Below, piece after piece: positions 7,403 through 15,399 of a DNA stretch of 33,042 nucleotides. The notes under the pieces are model-generated. The model saw only the letters and a list, made by a program, of their open reading frames with translations, did no database searches and had not been told where the DNA came from. The DNA comes from a virus, in the IMG/VR virus record IMGVR_UViG_3300030451_001249, positions 1 through 33,042 of that record; one strand, given 5' to 3'. Position 1 is the stretch's first letter; every line of letters begins with the position of its first letter. Both the position numbers and the translations under genes were made by a program.

Positions 7403-8107
7403 TTATTTGTTTAAGTTAATTTCTATCGCACCTGAATCTCGCTTCTTACGATATTCCGCATAAGTCTTACGATCTTCTGGGTTTGATAAATCCAAGTCCT
7501 GTATCTTTAGGGGTTTTACAGTATTACCACCGATGCTACTCTGGCTTCCTTGACCAGACAAAGACCCTTGACGGAAATGTGGGTTAGCCTCTAAGAACTC
7601 CTTAACTCTTTCTTCAATTGTTAAAAGTTCGCCTTTAGGGTTATATCGTACATTAGAATTATTATCAACTACTTCTATACGACCATCGTCATTGTACTTA
7701 ACCTCGTCTTTTAACAAAGCAACAACTTGCTGTGGGCTTACAGCTTTGTTCTGTGAAGCAACTGAAAGAATAGAATTATCTACCTTTTCTTTTTTGATCT
7801 GGGTTTTATATCTATTCAATTCTTGATCTTTCTCTGCAAGTCTATCTTGCATTAGCTTTTCAAGTTCTTGTTTTGATTTTGTTTCCTGAATTTGCTTTTC
7901 TTTTAAAGCATCTTCTTCCTGTTTCTTCATATCATCTAACATTCTTTGATGCTTCTTTTGTTCTGCATCTAGTCTTGATTTGATGATGTTGTCTAATTGT
8001 TCTTGTGTAAAAACCATTTCTTTGGCTTTTGTTGGTTCTGCTGTTTCTGGTGTAGCAGTTTCTTCTTGTTGATTTTGCGGTTCAACAACCTTGTTTTCGT
8101 CTGACAT
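7403..8107 (-). CDS. Capsid assembly scaffolding protein
   Basis: A 234-residue, highly charged protein. A disordered Glu/Thr/Pro-rich start is followed by a long coiled coil (about residues 35-120, including EQLDNIIKSRLDAEQKKHQR) and then by a Gly/Ser-Gln linker (GSLSGQGSQSSIGGN). The end has a small helical domain, DLSNPEDRKTYAEYRKKRDS. This layout and the place just before the capsid gene are typical of DUF4355/GP20-like scaffolds, which shape the procapsid and then leave. A strong AGGAGT precedes the start. Confidence 0.87.
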   Translation of the reverse strand: MSDENKVVEPQNQQEETATPETAEPTKAKEMVFTQEQLDNIIKSRLDAEQKKHQRMLDDMKKQEEDALKEKQIQETKSKQELEKLMQDRLAEKDQELNRYKTQIKKEKVDNSILSVASQNKAVSPQQVVALLKDEVKYNDDGRIEVVDNNSNVRYNPKGELLTIEERVKEFLEANPHFRQGSLSGQGSQSSIGGNTVKPLKIQDLDLSNPEDRKTYAEYRKKRDSGAIEINLNK

Positions 8108-8152
8108 ATGACTCCTGTTTGTTAATTACTGTGCTATATCAATATTTTTTAA

Positions 8153-8356
8153 TTAAATCAATATGTCTGGGTCATTGGGGTCATATCCAAGAAAATCGTT
8201 TAATTGCTTTGATGTGATTGGTTTATTTGCTTCTATTGATTCTTTTAAAATAGCACTTAATTCAATTTTTTTTTCATCTGTTAAAAGCACAGTATCAATA
8301 TCATAGTCTTCGCCATATTTTTCTATATATTTAAATAATACTTCTTCTAAATCCAT
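8153..8356 (-). CDS. Small acidic protein between MuF and scaffold genes
   Basis: A 67-residue acidic, helical protein (MDLEEVLFKYIEKYGEDYDI). Its ATG overlaps the stop of the MuF gene (TAATG at 8356), so the two are coupled. It is not in a family I recognise. Since it is co-translated with a protein bearing a metalloprotease-like domain, an inhibitor or chaperone role is conceivable but untested. Confidence 0.6.
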   Translation of the reverse strand: MDLEEVLFKYIEKYGEDYDIDTVLLTDEKKIELSAILKESIEANKPITSKQLNDFLGYDPNDPDILI

Positions 8357-10428
8357 TATAGTAATTTACTCCTCTCCATTATTTCATCAAAAATTTTAGT
8401 TGTGTTTGGTGCAAAATAATTCATTAATTTTATGTAAGCTTCTTTATTTTTTGTGTTAGATAATGCTGTATATTGTGCAAATGCTTCTGTTGAGTGTAAA
8501 TAATTAACAACCCCATAACCCCTTGCAGATGTCTTTGTATTAAAATAATTTTTGTAATATGATTGTCTATGACCATAACCTATAGCAACATCTGTTATAG
8601 AACCTAAATAATCTGCAAACTTACCTTGAAATGATCTTGTCTGTGTTATGAATTGTTGGACACCAATTTTTCTTTTTGTTCCATCTGCTAATGTATATTC
8701 TTTGCTTTTTCCATATCTTGAAAATAAAACTTTGTGTTTTATACCAAAAACAAAATCTAAAGTAGTTTGTTCAAAAGGGTCATAAGTAATATTTTTTTCT
8801 GCTAATAATGCTTTTACTTCATCTAATTCTAAAGGAAATTCTTTTGAATTTATAATATCTTCTACATATTTTGTCTGCACCGCAACTTTTTCTGATAAGG
8901 TTGATAATTTTGATCTTTTCTTTAACAGATTTACTTCTTCATCGATGTAGGCTGGTAATGCTTTTTTTAAATTATCTTTTAAAATTTTCCTATCTGCCAT
9001 AATTTCTTGTTGTGCTATATTGCTTATTTGTATGTATCTTTTATCTATTGAATTATCTAAAACATCATCGATAAGTTTTGTTCCTAATATTTCCTTATTT
9101 GCATTTGGAATAAATTTTTCTGCTAATTTTCTATCTGCTAATAATAGTCTTGCAATATCATGATCAATCTTATGTCCAAACTCATGTGCAAATGTTCTTA
9201 AAGCTGGTAAGCTATTTTCTATATCAAAATCTGAAAGTGTAATTGAATTATCTGATGGTCTATAAAATGCACCACCACCTTTGTTTAATTTTGGTGTTTG
9301 CGGCATTTTACTAATCATTCGAGTAAAATTAGTTGCAACAGTACCAAAAGCTAAAGGTAAGTATTTTTTATCTTCAGGAGAAGTATCTCCAAATATTGAA
9401 GTTGTTGGTTTTGTATCTTGTTTTGCTTCTATAAGTTTTTCTGCTTCATCTCCATCTTCCTCATACCAATCAGGATTAACATAACTAAATTGATGTCTGC
9501 AATTGTAACCACCCCTAACAACTAATGGGTTTCCTGACTTCTTACCTGACCAACTTCTGTTAGCCCAAATCTCTTTGATTTCATCTATTGTAAATAAACC
9601 TGATTTTCGTTTATTCAAATCTCCATTAACCATTCTTCTGCATAAATCCCTTGTTGTTGGAATTACATCGCCATAGTATTTTACATAAGTAAGTCCAGCA
9701 TCATTAGCTTTATTAAAATTAAGTGTTGCATCAAAGTCTCGCAAAGAATCATTTAATATCTGACCAGCATATCGCTTCATGTTCTCCCCTGTTCTGGTAC
9801 TAGCATATTTAGTTTGTAGTTGTTGTATTGCTAGTTCTACTCGTCTTTTAAGTGCTGGATTATCTCTATTAGCTTTGACGTAGTTTACTAATCTATTTAC
9901 TGCTGGGTCTCTTGATGTTGAATAAATACCATTAATAGATTGTCTTAGTTCATCTTCTAGTTCTACAAAGCTATTACCAACCAATGTATTTTGATAAACT
10001 TTATCTGATAGTATTCTGGTAAAGTTGTTTGAAACGTCTTTGAATTGTGTGTAATATTGTTGTTTTAAATTTTTCACCAATGCTAAATCCCCTTTAGTCA
10101 ATTCTTGAAACTCAGGTGGTATCAGGCCAATTGTTTTAAACTGTCTTTCTATTCTTTTAGCTTGTTCTCCAAATCCTTTTCTAACTACCCTATCTGCAAA
10201 TGGTAAATACTCCTTATCCAAAATAGCTTTTATCTTAGGCCTGATTGCTACAGCACTTTGAAGTTCAATAAGTTTACCAGCTTGTCTGGGTAAATCTCTA
10301 TCAGCTAATGCTATGATTTGATCTTCTATTCTATCTAGTGTTCTGGTCAATGCTTGATAATATTCTATCTCAGCTTTCTCTATTCCTTTGATTCGGTATG
10401 CTGTTAGGTCTTTTACAATATCTGCCAT
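8356..10428 (-). CDS. MuF-type minor head protein fused to a zincin metallopeptidase domain
   Basis: A 690-residue protein. Residues about 1-330 form a helical MuF/SPP1 gp7-like minor head region, ending in GYNCRHQFSYVNPDW (NCRH at 309-312), the conserved C-terminal signature of the MuF domain. After a linker, residues 400-690 carry HEFGH (415-419) followed by KIDH, then GYGH (H620) and HSTEAFAQYTAL (E648). HExxH plus a distal E in 'EAFA' is the gluzincin pattern seen in phage minor-head peptidase domains. The protein would be packaged with or near the portal and could be injected with the DNA. The scaffold gene follows; the upstream neighbour on the same strand is the portal, interrupted by an opposite-strand gene. 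Confidence 0.88.
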   Translation of the reverse strand: MADIVKDLTAYRIKGIEKAEIEYYQALTRTLDRIEDQIIALADRDLPRQAGKLIELQSAVAIRPKIKAILDKEYLPFADRVVRKGFGEQAKRIERQFKTIGLIPPEFQELTKGDLALVKNLKQQYYTQFKDVSNNFTRILSDKVYQNTLVGNSFVELEDELRQSINGIYSTSRDPAVNRLVNYVKANRDNPALKRRVELAIQQLQTKYASTRTGENMKRYAGQILNDSLRDFDATLNFNKANDAGLTYVKYYGDVIPTTRDLCRRMVNGDLNKRKSGLFTIDEIKEIWANRSWSGKKSGNPLVVRGGYNCRHQFSYVNPDWYEEDGDEAEKLIEAKQDTKPTTSIFGDTSPEDKKYLPLAFGTVATNFTRMISKMPQTPKLNKGGGAFYRPSDNSITLSDFDIENSLPALRTFAHEFGHKIDHDIARLLLADRKLAEKFIPNANKEILGTKLIDDVLDNSIDKRYIQISNIAQQEIMADRKILKDNLKKALPAYIDEEVNLLKKRSKLSTLSEKVAVQTKYVEDIINSKEFPLELDEVKALLAEKNITYDPFEQTTLDFVFGIKHKVLFSRYGKSKEYTLADGTKRKIGVQQFITQTRSFQGKFADYLGSITDVAIGYGHRQSYYKNYFNTKTSARGYGVVNYLHSTEAFAQYTALSNTKNKEAYIKLMNYFAPNTTKIFDEIMERSKLL

Positions 10429-10481
10429 TTGTTCTTATTTTGTTCTGCCTAAAATTAAGCAATTACAGGTTTTATTTTTAT

Positions 10482-10510
10482 TTGACCTTTATATCAATTT
10501 TTACTAATAT
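10482..10510 (+). promoter_or_regulatory. Sigma70-type promoter of the lone rightward gene
   Basis: TTGACC (10482-10487), a 17-base spacer and TAATAT (10505-10510) give five of six matches in each hexamer at ideal spacing. It is followed by an AGGAG ribosome-binding site at 10526-10530 and an ATG at 10537. It is the best match to a housekeeping promoter that I noticed in the window. Confidence 0.75.
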
Positions 10511-10536
10511 TTATATATAAAAAAAAGGAGAGAAAA

Positions 10537-10989
10537 ATGGAACAAATCAGAAAATATAAATTATCTGGAAATGATTTAATCAATAATTTTGAGTTAAGAC
10601 CTGATGCAAAATTAGGTAATAAAGTTGAGGATAATTGGATTCCTAAAAGAAAAGATGTTTTAGTTGAAATTCAATTAAGTGCTAACGATTTAAGATATTG
10701 TGGTTTTGGAGTGCAAAGTATTTTTGCAATAACTATACTTTTTCCTGATGGTTCAGTTTATAAAACTATGAGAAATGCTAAAGATGAAGATTTGCAAAAA
10801 TGTCAAGATTATGTGAATAAGCATCTTAAAAAAAATGGTTATTCAACTGTTGAATTTATATCTGACTTTACTTTTCAATACGAAGAAAATGGAGAAACAC
10901 CTAATTCAGTAATTTATAACGAAGAAAGAAAAAAAGGTTGGTTGTCAGAGGGTTTATATAGAATTAAAAATATTAAAAAAGTTTCTTAA
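10537..10989 (+). CDS. Moron-like protein of unknown function
   Basis: A 150-residue cytoplasmic-type protein starting MEQIRKYKLSGNDLINNFEL. It has no signal peptide or membrane segment. It seems to be alpha/beta, with strands in VLVEIQLSANDLRYCGFGVQ and IFAITILFPDGSVYKTM, and helix DEDLQKCQDYVNKHLKK. It is alone on the plus strand between the leftward portal and MuF genes, with its own promoter and RBS. The A/T-ending codons look like those of the genome. I do not recognise the family. Independent expression inside the structural block suggests a cargo role such as superinfection exclusion or anti-defence, but that is inference. There are only 2 nt between its stop and the portal stop. Confidence 0.85.
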   Translation: MEQIRKYKLSGNDLINNFELRPDAKLGNKVEDNWIPKRKDVLVEIQLSANDLRYCGFGVQSIFAITILFPDGSVYKTMRNAKDEDLQKCQDYVNKHLKKNGYSTVEFISDFTFQYEENGETPNSVIYNEERKKGWLSEGLYRIKNIKKVS

Positions 10990-10991
10990 TT

Positions 10992-12401
10992 TTATATCTG
11001 TTCTTCAGCTACTGTTTCTTGTTGTACTTCGTCCTGTGTGAACTGACCTACTTCTGCTTGTGAGTCTATCTCATCAAATATATCGTTTAGCTTCTCATCA
11101 TCATCTACTACTGCTCTAGCTATTTCTTTATCTACTTCTTTAGTAAATGTAGGAGAACCAATGTTAAGTGCTTTTGCTTGTTGATAGTAAACAAGATCAG
11201 CCGCATAATCTCTTATGTTAAAACTATCTGGGTAACTAATCTCCCCATCAAATGTAGCATCTTGAAATATTGCATATAGTCTAAATAGTTGTTCTTCAGC
11301 TATTTGTAGATTGTCTGCTTTCTCTGATAGTCTTGCATTAAGTAATTCAAATTCTGTTTGTAAAGCTACCCCTGAAGATACTTGTTGTTTTGTAGTTCTG
11401 ATAGCCCCTGTGTGTGCAATTCTATTAATTGACTCGACCTTTGTATTAATAGACTCCATGATTGCTTGTAGGTTTTGACCTGATGGTTGAAGCAAATAAG
11501 GTTTTAAATTTGGTTCTAGTTCTTCAGGCATTTCTATAACTGCACCAGCACCAGCACTAGCATTTACTCCAGCAGTTTTAACTAATGATGGGTGGTTTGT
11601 TAATCTAATCAATTGTTCGATTTCTGAATACTCGTTGTAGATAGCTTTTTGTAAATCTGCAATATCAACTAAGTCAGATTGGCCAATGCCTCGTTTGTGC
11701 GATTTTGCATTGTATAAAATAACTGCTGGTATTTTGCCAATCTTATTTTCGGCAGTATCTATCAAAGTTGGTTCTGATCTATCATCTTTTAAATAAATAG
11801 TATCAACTCTATCTAAATACCACATTCTAAAGTAAGTACCCCCTTCTCTGTCTACTTCTTCTCTGATTTTTAAGTAGTCCAAAGTATACTTACCATTAAG
11901 TTCTCTTTTGAAGTTCCAATCAAATACGTTCTCTGGTGTTACAATTGAAACATAAGGTCTGATCTCTTGATCTAGTTCTTCTGCTCTTGTGTTTGTTGTT
12001 ACATTTGGTTTATCTAAAATCATAAAACAATGGCCATAAATAGAAGCATAGTTCTGTGCCTGTTTCATAACTGTATTAAAATTGTTTCCATCTAAATCAG
12101 CATCTTTTAAGAATGCTTCTAAACTAGGTTCATCAGCCATAGCACCAAAATCTCTTGAAGCTTTTACTCTGAATAAATACGATGAATAAATTTGAATAAT
12201 GTTTTTGCAGTGGTTATCGCATGGTGTGTTTGCTAGTCTTTGATTGAACTCGTTATCTAATTCTAAATTATATCTGTTTAGATATTGGCCTATCATATAA
12301 TCATAACCACCATTGTATGATCTGATGTAATACTCCCAATTATTTACTGATTCCTGAAAGTCTTTGTGGGTTTCGAAAGCTTGTTGTCGAGTATATGCCA
12401 T
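10992..12401 (-). CDS. Portal protein
   Basis: A 469-residue protein starting MAYTRQQAFETHKDFQESVN. It sits immediately after the large terminase, and is followed (skipping the moron) by the MuF gene: the conserved TerL-portal-MuF order of SPP1-like heads. It has the helical wing/stem composition of SPP1 gp6/DUF4055-like portals, including YGHCFMILDKPNV, SDLVDIADLQKAIYNEYSEI and a long helical clip/crown region around TKQQVSSGVALQTEFELLNA. The acidic, Gln-rich C terminus (QAEVGQFTQDEVQQETVAEE) is common in portals. It forms the dodecameric DNA entry ring. Confidence 0.88.
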   Translation of the reverse strand: MAYTRQQAFETHKDFQESVNNWEYYIRSYNGGYDYMIGQYLNRYNLELDNEFNQRLANTPCDNHCKNIIQIYSSYLFRVKASRDFGAMADEPSLEAFLKDADLDGNNFNTVMKQAQNYASIYGHCFMILDKPNVTTNTRAEELDQEIRPYVSIVTPENVFDWNFKRELNGKYTLDYLKIREEVDREGGTYFRMWYLDRVDTIYLKDDRSEPTLIDTAENKIGKIPAVILYNAKSHKRGIGQSDLVDIADLQKAIYNEYSEIEQLIRLTNHPSLVKTAGVNASAGAGAVIEMPEELEPNLKPYLLQPSGQNLQAIMESINTKVESINRIAHTGAIRTTKQQVSSGVALQTEFELLNARLSEKADNLQIAEEQLFRLYAIFQDATFDGEISYPDSFNIRDYAADLVYYQQAKALNIGSPTFTKEVDKEIARAVVDDDEKLNDIFDEIDSQAEVGQFTQDEVQQETVAEEQI

Positions 12402-12404
12402 ATT

Positions 12405-13640
12405 CTATTTAATAGTCCATCTTGTTGGTGGAGAAAAATTAGCCTGAGTAGTTAATGGTTTTAAATAATCAATCATGTAACCAAGTGCATCGTTCATATG
12501 ATCGAATCCATCTTCCTTATCAGGAATATTTGTATTCTCCTTGTATATCTGCCTTTGTAAACCTTTTATCAGTGTTTTGCAAGATTGAGATACGAAAATA
12601 TGTCTTTCTCCATTAGAGTCTTTGAGTCTACTGTTCACTGCATTGACTCGATCTCTTATAGCTGGGTGTTTATGTTTTACTTTAACTTTAAAACCAGCAT
12701 TCTGAAGTATTGATAAATCAGTTCTTCCACCAGCAGAAGTCTTACGTTGTTTAGAAGCTGGGTCTGGGTAAATAAATATTTGCATCTTTGTTCCATATCT
12801 ATCTCTAATCTCTTGCACCATTTCATCAGTATTAGAGCCATAAATTATTACTTCATCTACAAAGTAAACTTTATCTTTTTCTATTTGACCAACACAAGCA
12901 CTCATTGGGTCTACGTTAAAGTCCATTCCAATATGCAAAGGTTTAGACCAATCAATATCTTTCTTAACTACATTGTCTACAGGGTGGAAATTATAATAAA
13001 CAGCACCAGCATAGTTTTCAAATGTACCTTCAAACTCTTGTCTAAATGTTCTAATATCTATGTCTTGTTTTGCTTGTTCTATTTCTTCTTTTGTAACCAT
13101 ACCACCTTGTATTGTGGTGTATTGAAAAGACTCCCAATCATCATCTTGTTTTCCTTTAAGATACATTTCATAAGACCAATTACCATAACCTTTTGGTGTT
13201 CCGCACATAAGCACATGGCCAAGTCTATCTGCTATTGATGCTCTTAATACTTCAAACCAAGTACGTTTATCTATATCTGCAAATTCATCTAATATTAAAA
13301 AGTCTAGTCCTGTACCCCTAAGTGAATCATAATTATCAGCCCCTTTTAAAGATATTGTACTATTAGTTTTTCTGATTGTGATTGTCATTGTGGTTTCGTT
13401 AATATCCTCAATCCAATTAAATAGATTAAGCATTTCTTTAAGAGTTCCCCAAACAATCTCTTTGGCCATCTTAAATGTAGGTGCTACATACCAGATTTTA
13501 CGATTAGGCTGAGATGCGTATTTCATCATCTCTGTAACCGCTAAATATGTTTTACCGAATCTTCTACCTGATATAAGAACTCTGAACCTTGCTTTGCTCT
13601 GGCTTACTTTCAGTTGTGGTTTCGTTAGTGTGATTTTCAT
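12405..13640 (-). CDS. terL: Terminase large subunit
   Basis: A 411-residue packaging motor. The ATPase part has an adapted Walker A, SGRRFGKT (24-31), Walker B FLILDE (114-119), and a coupling motif CGTPKG (146-151). The nuclease part has RNase H-like acidic motifs: HIGMDFNVDPMSACVG near 240, IYPDPASKQRK near 295 and DHMNDALGYMIDYL near the end. Length matches a short phage TerL. It cuts concatemers and pumps DNA into the prohead via the portal encoded next. The start lies inside the upstream small gene (77-nt overlap), and no later Met precedes Walker A, so this start is needed. Confidence 0.96.
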   Translation of the reverse strand: MKITLTKPQLKVSQSKARFRVLISGRRFGKTYLAVTEMMKYASQPNRKIWYVAPTFKMAKEIVWGTLKEMLNLFNWIEDINETTMTITIRKTNSTISLKGADNYDSLRGTGLDFLILDEFADIDKRTWFEVLRASIADRLGHVLMCGTPKGYGNWSYEMYLKGKQDDDWESFQYTTIQGGMVTKEEIEQAKQDIDIRTFRQEFEGTFENYAGAVYYNFHPVDNVVKKDIDWSKPLHIGMDFNVDPMSACVGQIEKDKVYFVDEVIIYGSNTDEMVQEIRDRYGTKMQIFIYPDPASKQRKTSAGGRTDLSILQNAGFKVKVKHKHPAIRDRVNAVNSRLKDSNGERHIFVSQSCKTLIKGLQRQIYKENTNIPDKEDGFDHMNDALGYMIDYLKPLTTQANFSPPTRWTIK

Positions 13641-13830
13641 TACAGAAATAACTTAATACTAATCTTTGTTTGTTGAATTTATCTTCGAATTTTTCTGATA
13701 TTCTTATTATCTCATTAGCACCACCTTTAACACAATCTGTCCAAGTATCAAACTTATCTGGGTGTATCATTGTGGTATTGCATAGACCTGTAAGTGCAGA
13801 GCAAAGTGTGAATGCTAATGTAAACTTCAT
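13564..13830 (-). CDS. Small secreted-type protein overlapping the terminase start
   Basis: An 88-residue protein starting MKFTLAFTLCSALTGLCNTT, a plausible Sec signal peptide. The rest contains four Cys in total, with HPDKFDTWTDCVKGGANE and RLVLSYFCNENHTNET. No lipobox fits well (Leu at -1). The last 77 nt overlap the terminase gene in another frame. It lies at the end of a run of membrane/secreted genes, and a short form of this protein is familiar to me from marine phages, without known function. A periplasmic role in lysis or host envelope modification is possible. Confidence 0.7.
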   Translation of the reverse strand: MKFTLAFTLCSALTGLCNTTMIHPDKFDTWTDCVKGGANEIIRISEKFEDKFNKQRLVLSYFCNENHTNETTTESKPEQSKVQSSYIR

Positions 13831-14045
13831 TCTGATAGTATTATCTTTTTAATAGATAAACTTCCATCAATATTTTTCTCTAGTTCTGCCTGTGTTTTTA
13901 TACATGAATATTGTACGTTTTCTTGATATGTTCTTTCCGCAGTTCTCTTGCCTCGTAAACATTGAGCCATTCCTTCAGGCTGTATTCTATGTTCCTTAAT
14001 TTCATTATTAACTATCATTAAAAGTGCTACTACTGTTTCAATCAT
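13827..14045 (-). CDS. Small protein with hydrophobic N terminus
   Basis: A 72-residue protein starting MIETVVALLMIVNNEIKEHR. A short hydrophobic head is followed by a conserved-looking segment, RIQPEGMAQCLRGKRTAERT and YSCIKTQAELE, with two Cys. Its stop overlaps the next ATG (ATGA). Proteins with this MIETV...EGMAQCL layout recur in marine phages and may be membrane-associated. Function unknown. Confidence 0.72.
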   Translation of the reverse strand: MIETVVALLMIVNNEIKEHRIQPEGMAQCLRGKRTAERTYQENVQYSCIKTQAELEKNIDGSLSIKKIILSE

Positions 14046-14404
14046 TTAAAAAACTCCTCTATCTTTTTACCAGCTTTAGTGTGCATAACCAAGAAACTTA
14101 AAGTAGTTGCAACAGATGCTGTAATGAATGCTTCTGTCCACCAATATCCATAATGAGTATCGTGAACTATTAAGTCTCCAATAAAACAACCAATAAACAT
14201 AAATGCTGGGAATTTGTATTTAAACTCAAAAGGTACTAATGACATTAAAACTACTATGAACCCTGTAAGTGTTCCTGTCTTAGAAGCTACAACAACGTGC
14301 TTAAAATTTAATACTGATAAATCCCCTCTAACCATACAAAGCATACAAGCTATCCAAGATAGTGAAAATTTATTGATAAATAGTCTAAGTTTATTAGTTG
14401 CCAT
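14042..14404 (-). CDS. Multi-pass membrane protein, holin-like
   Basis: A 120-residue protein starting MATNKLRLFINKFSLSWIAC. It has about four hydrophobic segments: LSWIACMLCMV, TGFIVVLMSLV, FPAFMFIGCFIGDLIV and FITASVATTLSFLVM, and a basic/acidic C-terminal tail KAGKKIEEFFK. Size and topology allow a holin, but it is far from the endolysin gene, so another membrane role (for example DNA entry or exclusion) is possible. The stop overlaps the next start. Confidence 0.7.
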   Translation of the reverse strand: MATNKLRLFINKFSLSWIACMLCMVRGDLSVLNFKHVVVASKTGTLTGFIVVLMSLVPFEFKYKFPAFMFIGCFIGDLIVHDTHYGYWWTEAFITASVATTLSFLVMHTKAGKKIEEFFK

Positions 14405-14810
14405 TTGTATATTTAATTTCTCTGTTTGCGTCTTTCAGTTTTTCAATATCTGTTAAAACCTTATCCATTTGCTTTCTCAAAAACTCGATATTTACTTTGT
14501 TCAAAGCCATTGATTCAATATGAGCCTGTAGCTTTTCGCTGGTCTTGTACAAATCTTCAATCATCATGAACTGCTCTGAATCTGCTGGTAATGAACCTAA
14601 TTGTCCTCTAGGCCATTTGATTCTAAATTCTGTGTTCTCTTGTAAATCCTTTTCCATAAGTTGTAGTCTGGTATCTGCAATATTTAATCTTTCTAATATT
14701 TGAAAATAACCCATTGTGCCAAGTGCTACGATGACGATTAGACTAGCAACTGTCTTCATAGGCATTGAAACTTTAGCCTCGTCTGAAATGTTTAATGGTT
14801 TATTATTCAC
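14394..14810 (-). CDS. Membrane-anchored coiled-coil protein
   Basis: A 138-residue protein. I chose the GTG at 14810 as start (MNNKPLNISDEAKVSMPMK), because GAGG lies 5 nt upstream and the overlap with the previous stop is GTGA. A farther TTG at 14825 would add five residues. A single membrane segment (TVASLIVIVALGTMGYFQIL) is followed by a long heptad-like region (residues 45-135). The layout matches small marine phage proteins of unknown function; spanin-like or virion-entry roles are guesses. Confidence 0.72.
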   Translation of the reverse strand: MNNKPLNISDEAKVSMPMKTVASLIVIVALGTMGYFQILERLNIADTRLQLMEKDLQENTEFRIKWPRGQLGSLPADSEQFMMIEDLYKTSEKLQAHIESMALNKVNIEFLRKQMDKVLTDIEKLKDANREIKYTNGN

Positions 14811-14890
14811 ATTGGCCTCACACAAAATGCAAGTAGTACAAATCCTAATATCAATATACCTGTAAAATAATAGTTCATTGTCCTACCCAT
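14807..14890 (-). CDS. 27-residue membrane peptide
   Basis: ATG at 14890 opens MGRTMNYYFTGILILGFVLL and ends RPM with a TGA that overlaps the next GTG start. Almost the whole peptide is one hydrophobic segment. It fits the gap exactly with 3 nt after the previous stop. The tight spacing supports expression, although the size makes it uncertain. Confidence 0.5.
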   Translation of the reverse strand: MGRTMNYYFTGILILGFVLLAFCVRPM

Positions 14891-14893
14891 AAA

Positions 14894-14989
14894 TTATTTC
14901 TTTTTCCTTTTTGGAAAGAATATCTTATCTACTAATTCTCCAAACTTATCTAATAGACCAAAGAACTTATAAAATAATTTATCAATCAT
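14894..14989 (-). CDS. 31-residue amphipathic basic peptide
   Basis: The ATG at 14989 overlaps the stop of the upstream gene (ATGA). The peptide MIDKLFYKFFGLLDKFGELV continues to DKIFFPKRKKK. It is a predicted amphipathic helix with a basic C terminus, a composition seen in membrane-active or DNA-binding peptides. No family recognised. Confidence 0.5.
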   Translation of the reverse strand: MIDKLFYKFFGLLDKFGELVDKIFFPKRKKK

Positions 14990-15258
14990 AGCTTAAACCC
15001 TTTTTTCCAAGATTGGATTGCCCAATATGCTGGGCTTAGATTCTTCTGGCCTTTTACTTTAGCCAAGATAGGACGAAATCTAGCAAAGAAGCTACGTTGC
15101 CTAGCTGGTATATTCTTTTTGATAGTCATTGTTTTGCTACCAAAATTTACCTTCTTAACTCTGCCTGTTGATCTATCTCTTACAAAAACCTTAAACTTCT
15201 TTACGTCTCCACGCATAGGTTTGTTGAGTTTAACTGTTCTACCTTTGTACTTTGCCAT
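14986..15258 (-). CDS. Conserved basic phage protein
   Basis: A 90-residue, Lys/Arg-rich protein starting MAKYKGRTVKLNKPMRGDVK. It contains KVNFGSKTMTIKKNIPARQR and SPAYWAIQSWKKGFKL. The pattern 'KVNFG-x-x-x-M-x-I-K' followed by 'ARxxSF-x-AR' and a Trp-rich end is that of a small family widespread in marine phages. Some members carry extra Cys/His in the middle that are missing here. A nucleic acid-binding or virion role is plausible. Confidence 0.75.
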   Translation of the reverse strand: MAKYKGRTVKLNKPMRGDVKKFKVFVRDRSTGRVKKVNFGSKTMTIKKNIPARQRSFFARFRPILAKVKGQKNLSPAYWAIQSWKKGFKL

Positions 15259-15270
15259 GAGGCATAAATA

Positions 15271-15399
15271 TCACAGATGATTTAATTTATCGAGTATTTT
15301 ATACCATTCATCTTTGTATTTTTTGTCATGCGTTTTATTGTAGAGATTAGCAAGACGATTTAGTTCTTCTGTTATCTTTTGAAGTGTCTTTGTCTCCAT
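15271..15399 (-). CDS. 42-residue helical protein
   Basis: ATG at 15399 gives METKTLQKITEELNRLANLY, followed by NKTHDKKYKDEWYKILDKLN and a TGA. It is predicted to be two amphipathic helices. It overlaps the end of the Cys-rich gene by 28 nt and otherwise fills a gap of 113 nt. The RBS is weak, so it is less certain than its neighbours. Confidence 0.5.
   Translation of the reverse strand: METKTLQKITEELNRLANLYNKTHDKKYKDEWYKILDKLNHL

Noticed and set aside
10970-11000. Terminator between the moron and portal genes
   Set aside because: Only about 3 bp of AAG/CTT pairing could be formed and there is no long T-run after it.
12747-13238. Plus-strand open frame of 163 codons inside terL
   Set aside because: It lies opposite a strongly supported terminase gene; its Phe/Tyr/Ile-rich product is a shadow of that coding sequence.
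13771-13830. Lipoprotein signal in the 88-residue secreted protein
   Set aside because: LTGLC has Leu at -1, which does not match the lipobox rule; a Sec signal peptide is a better reading.
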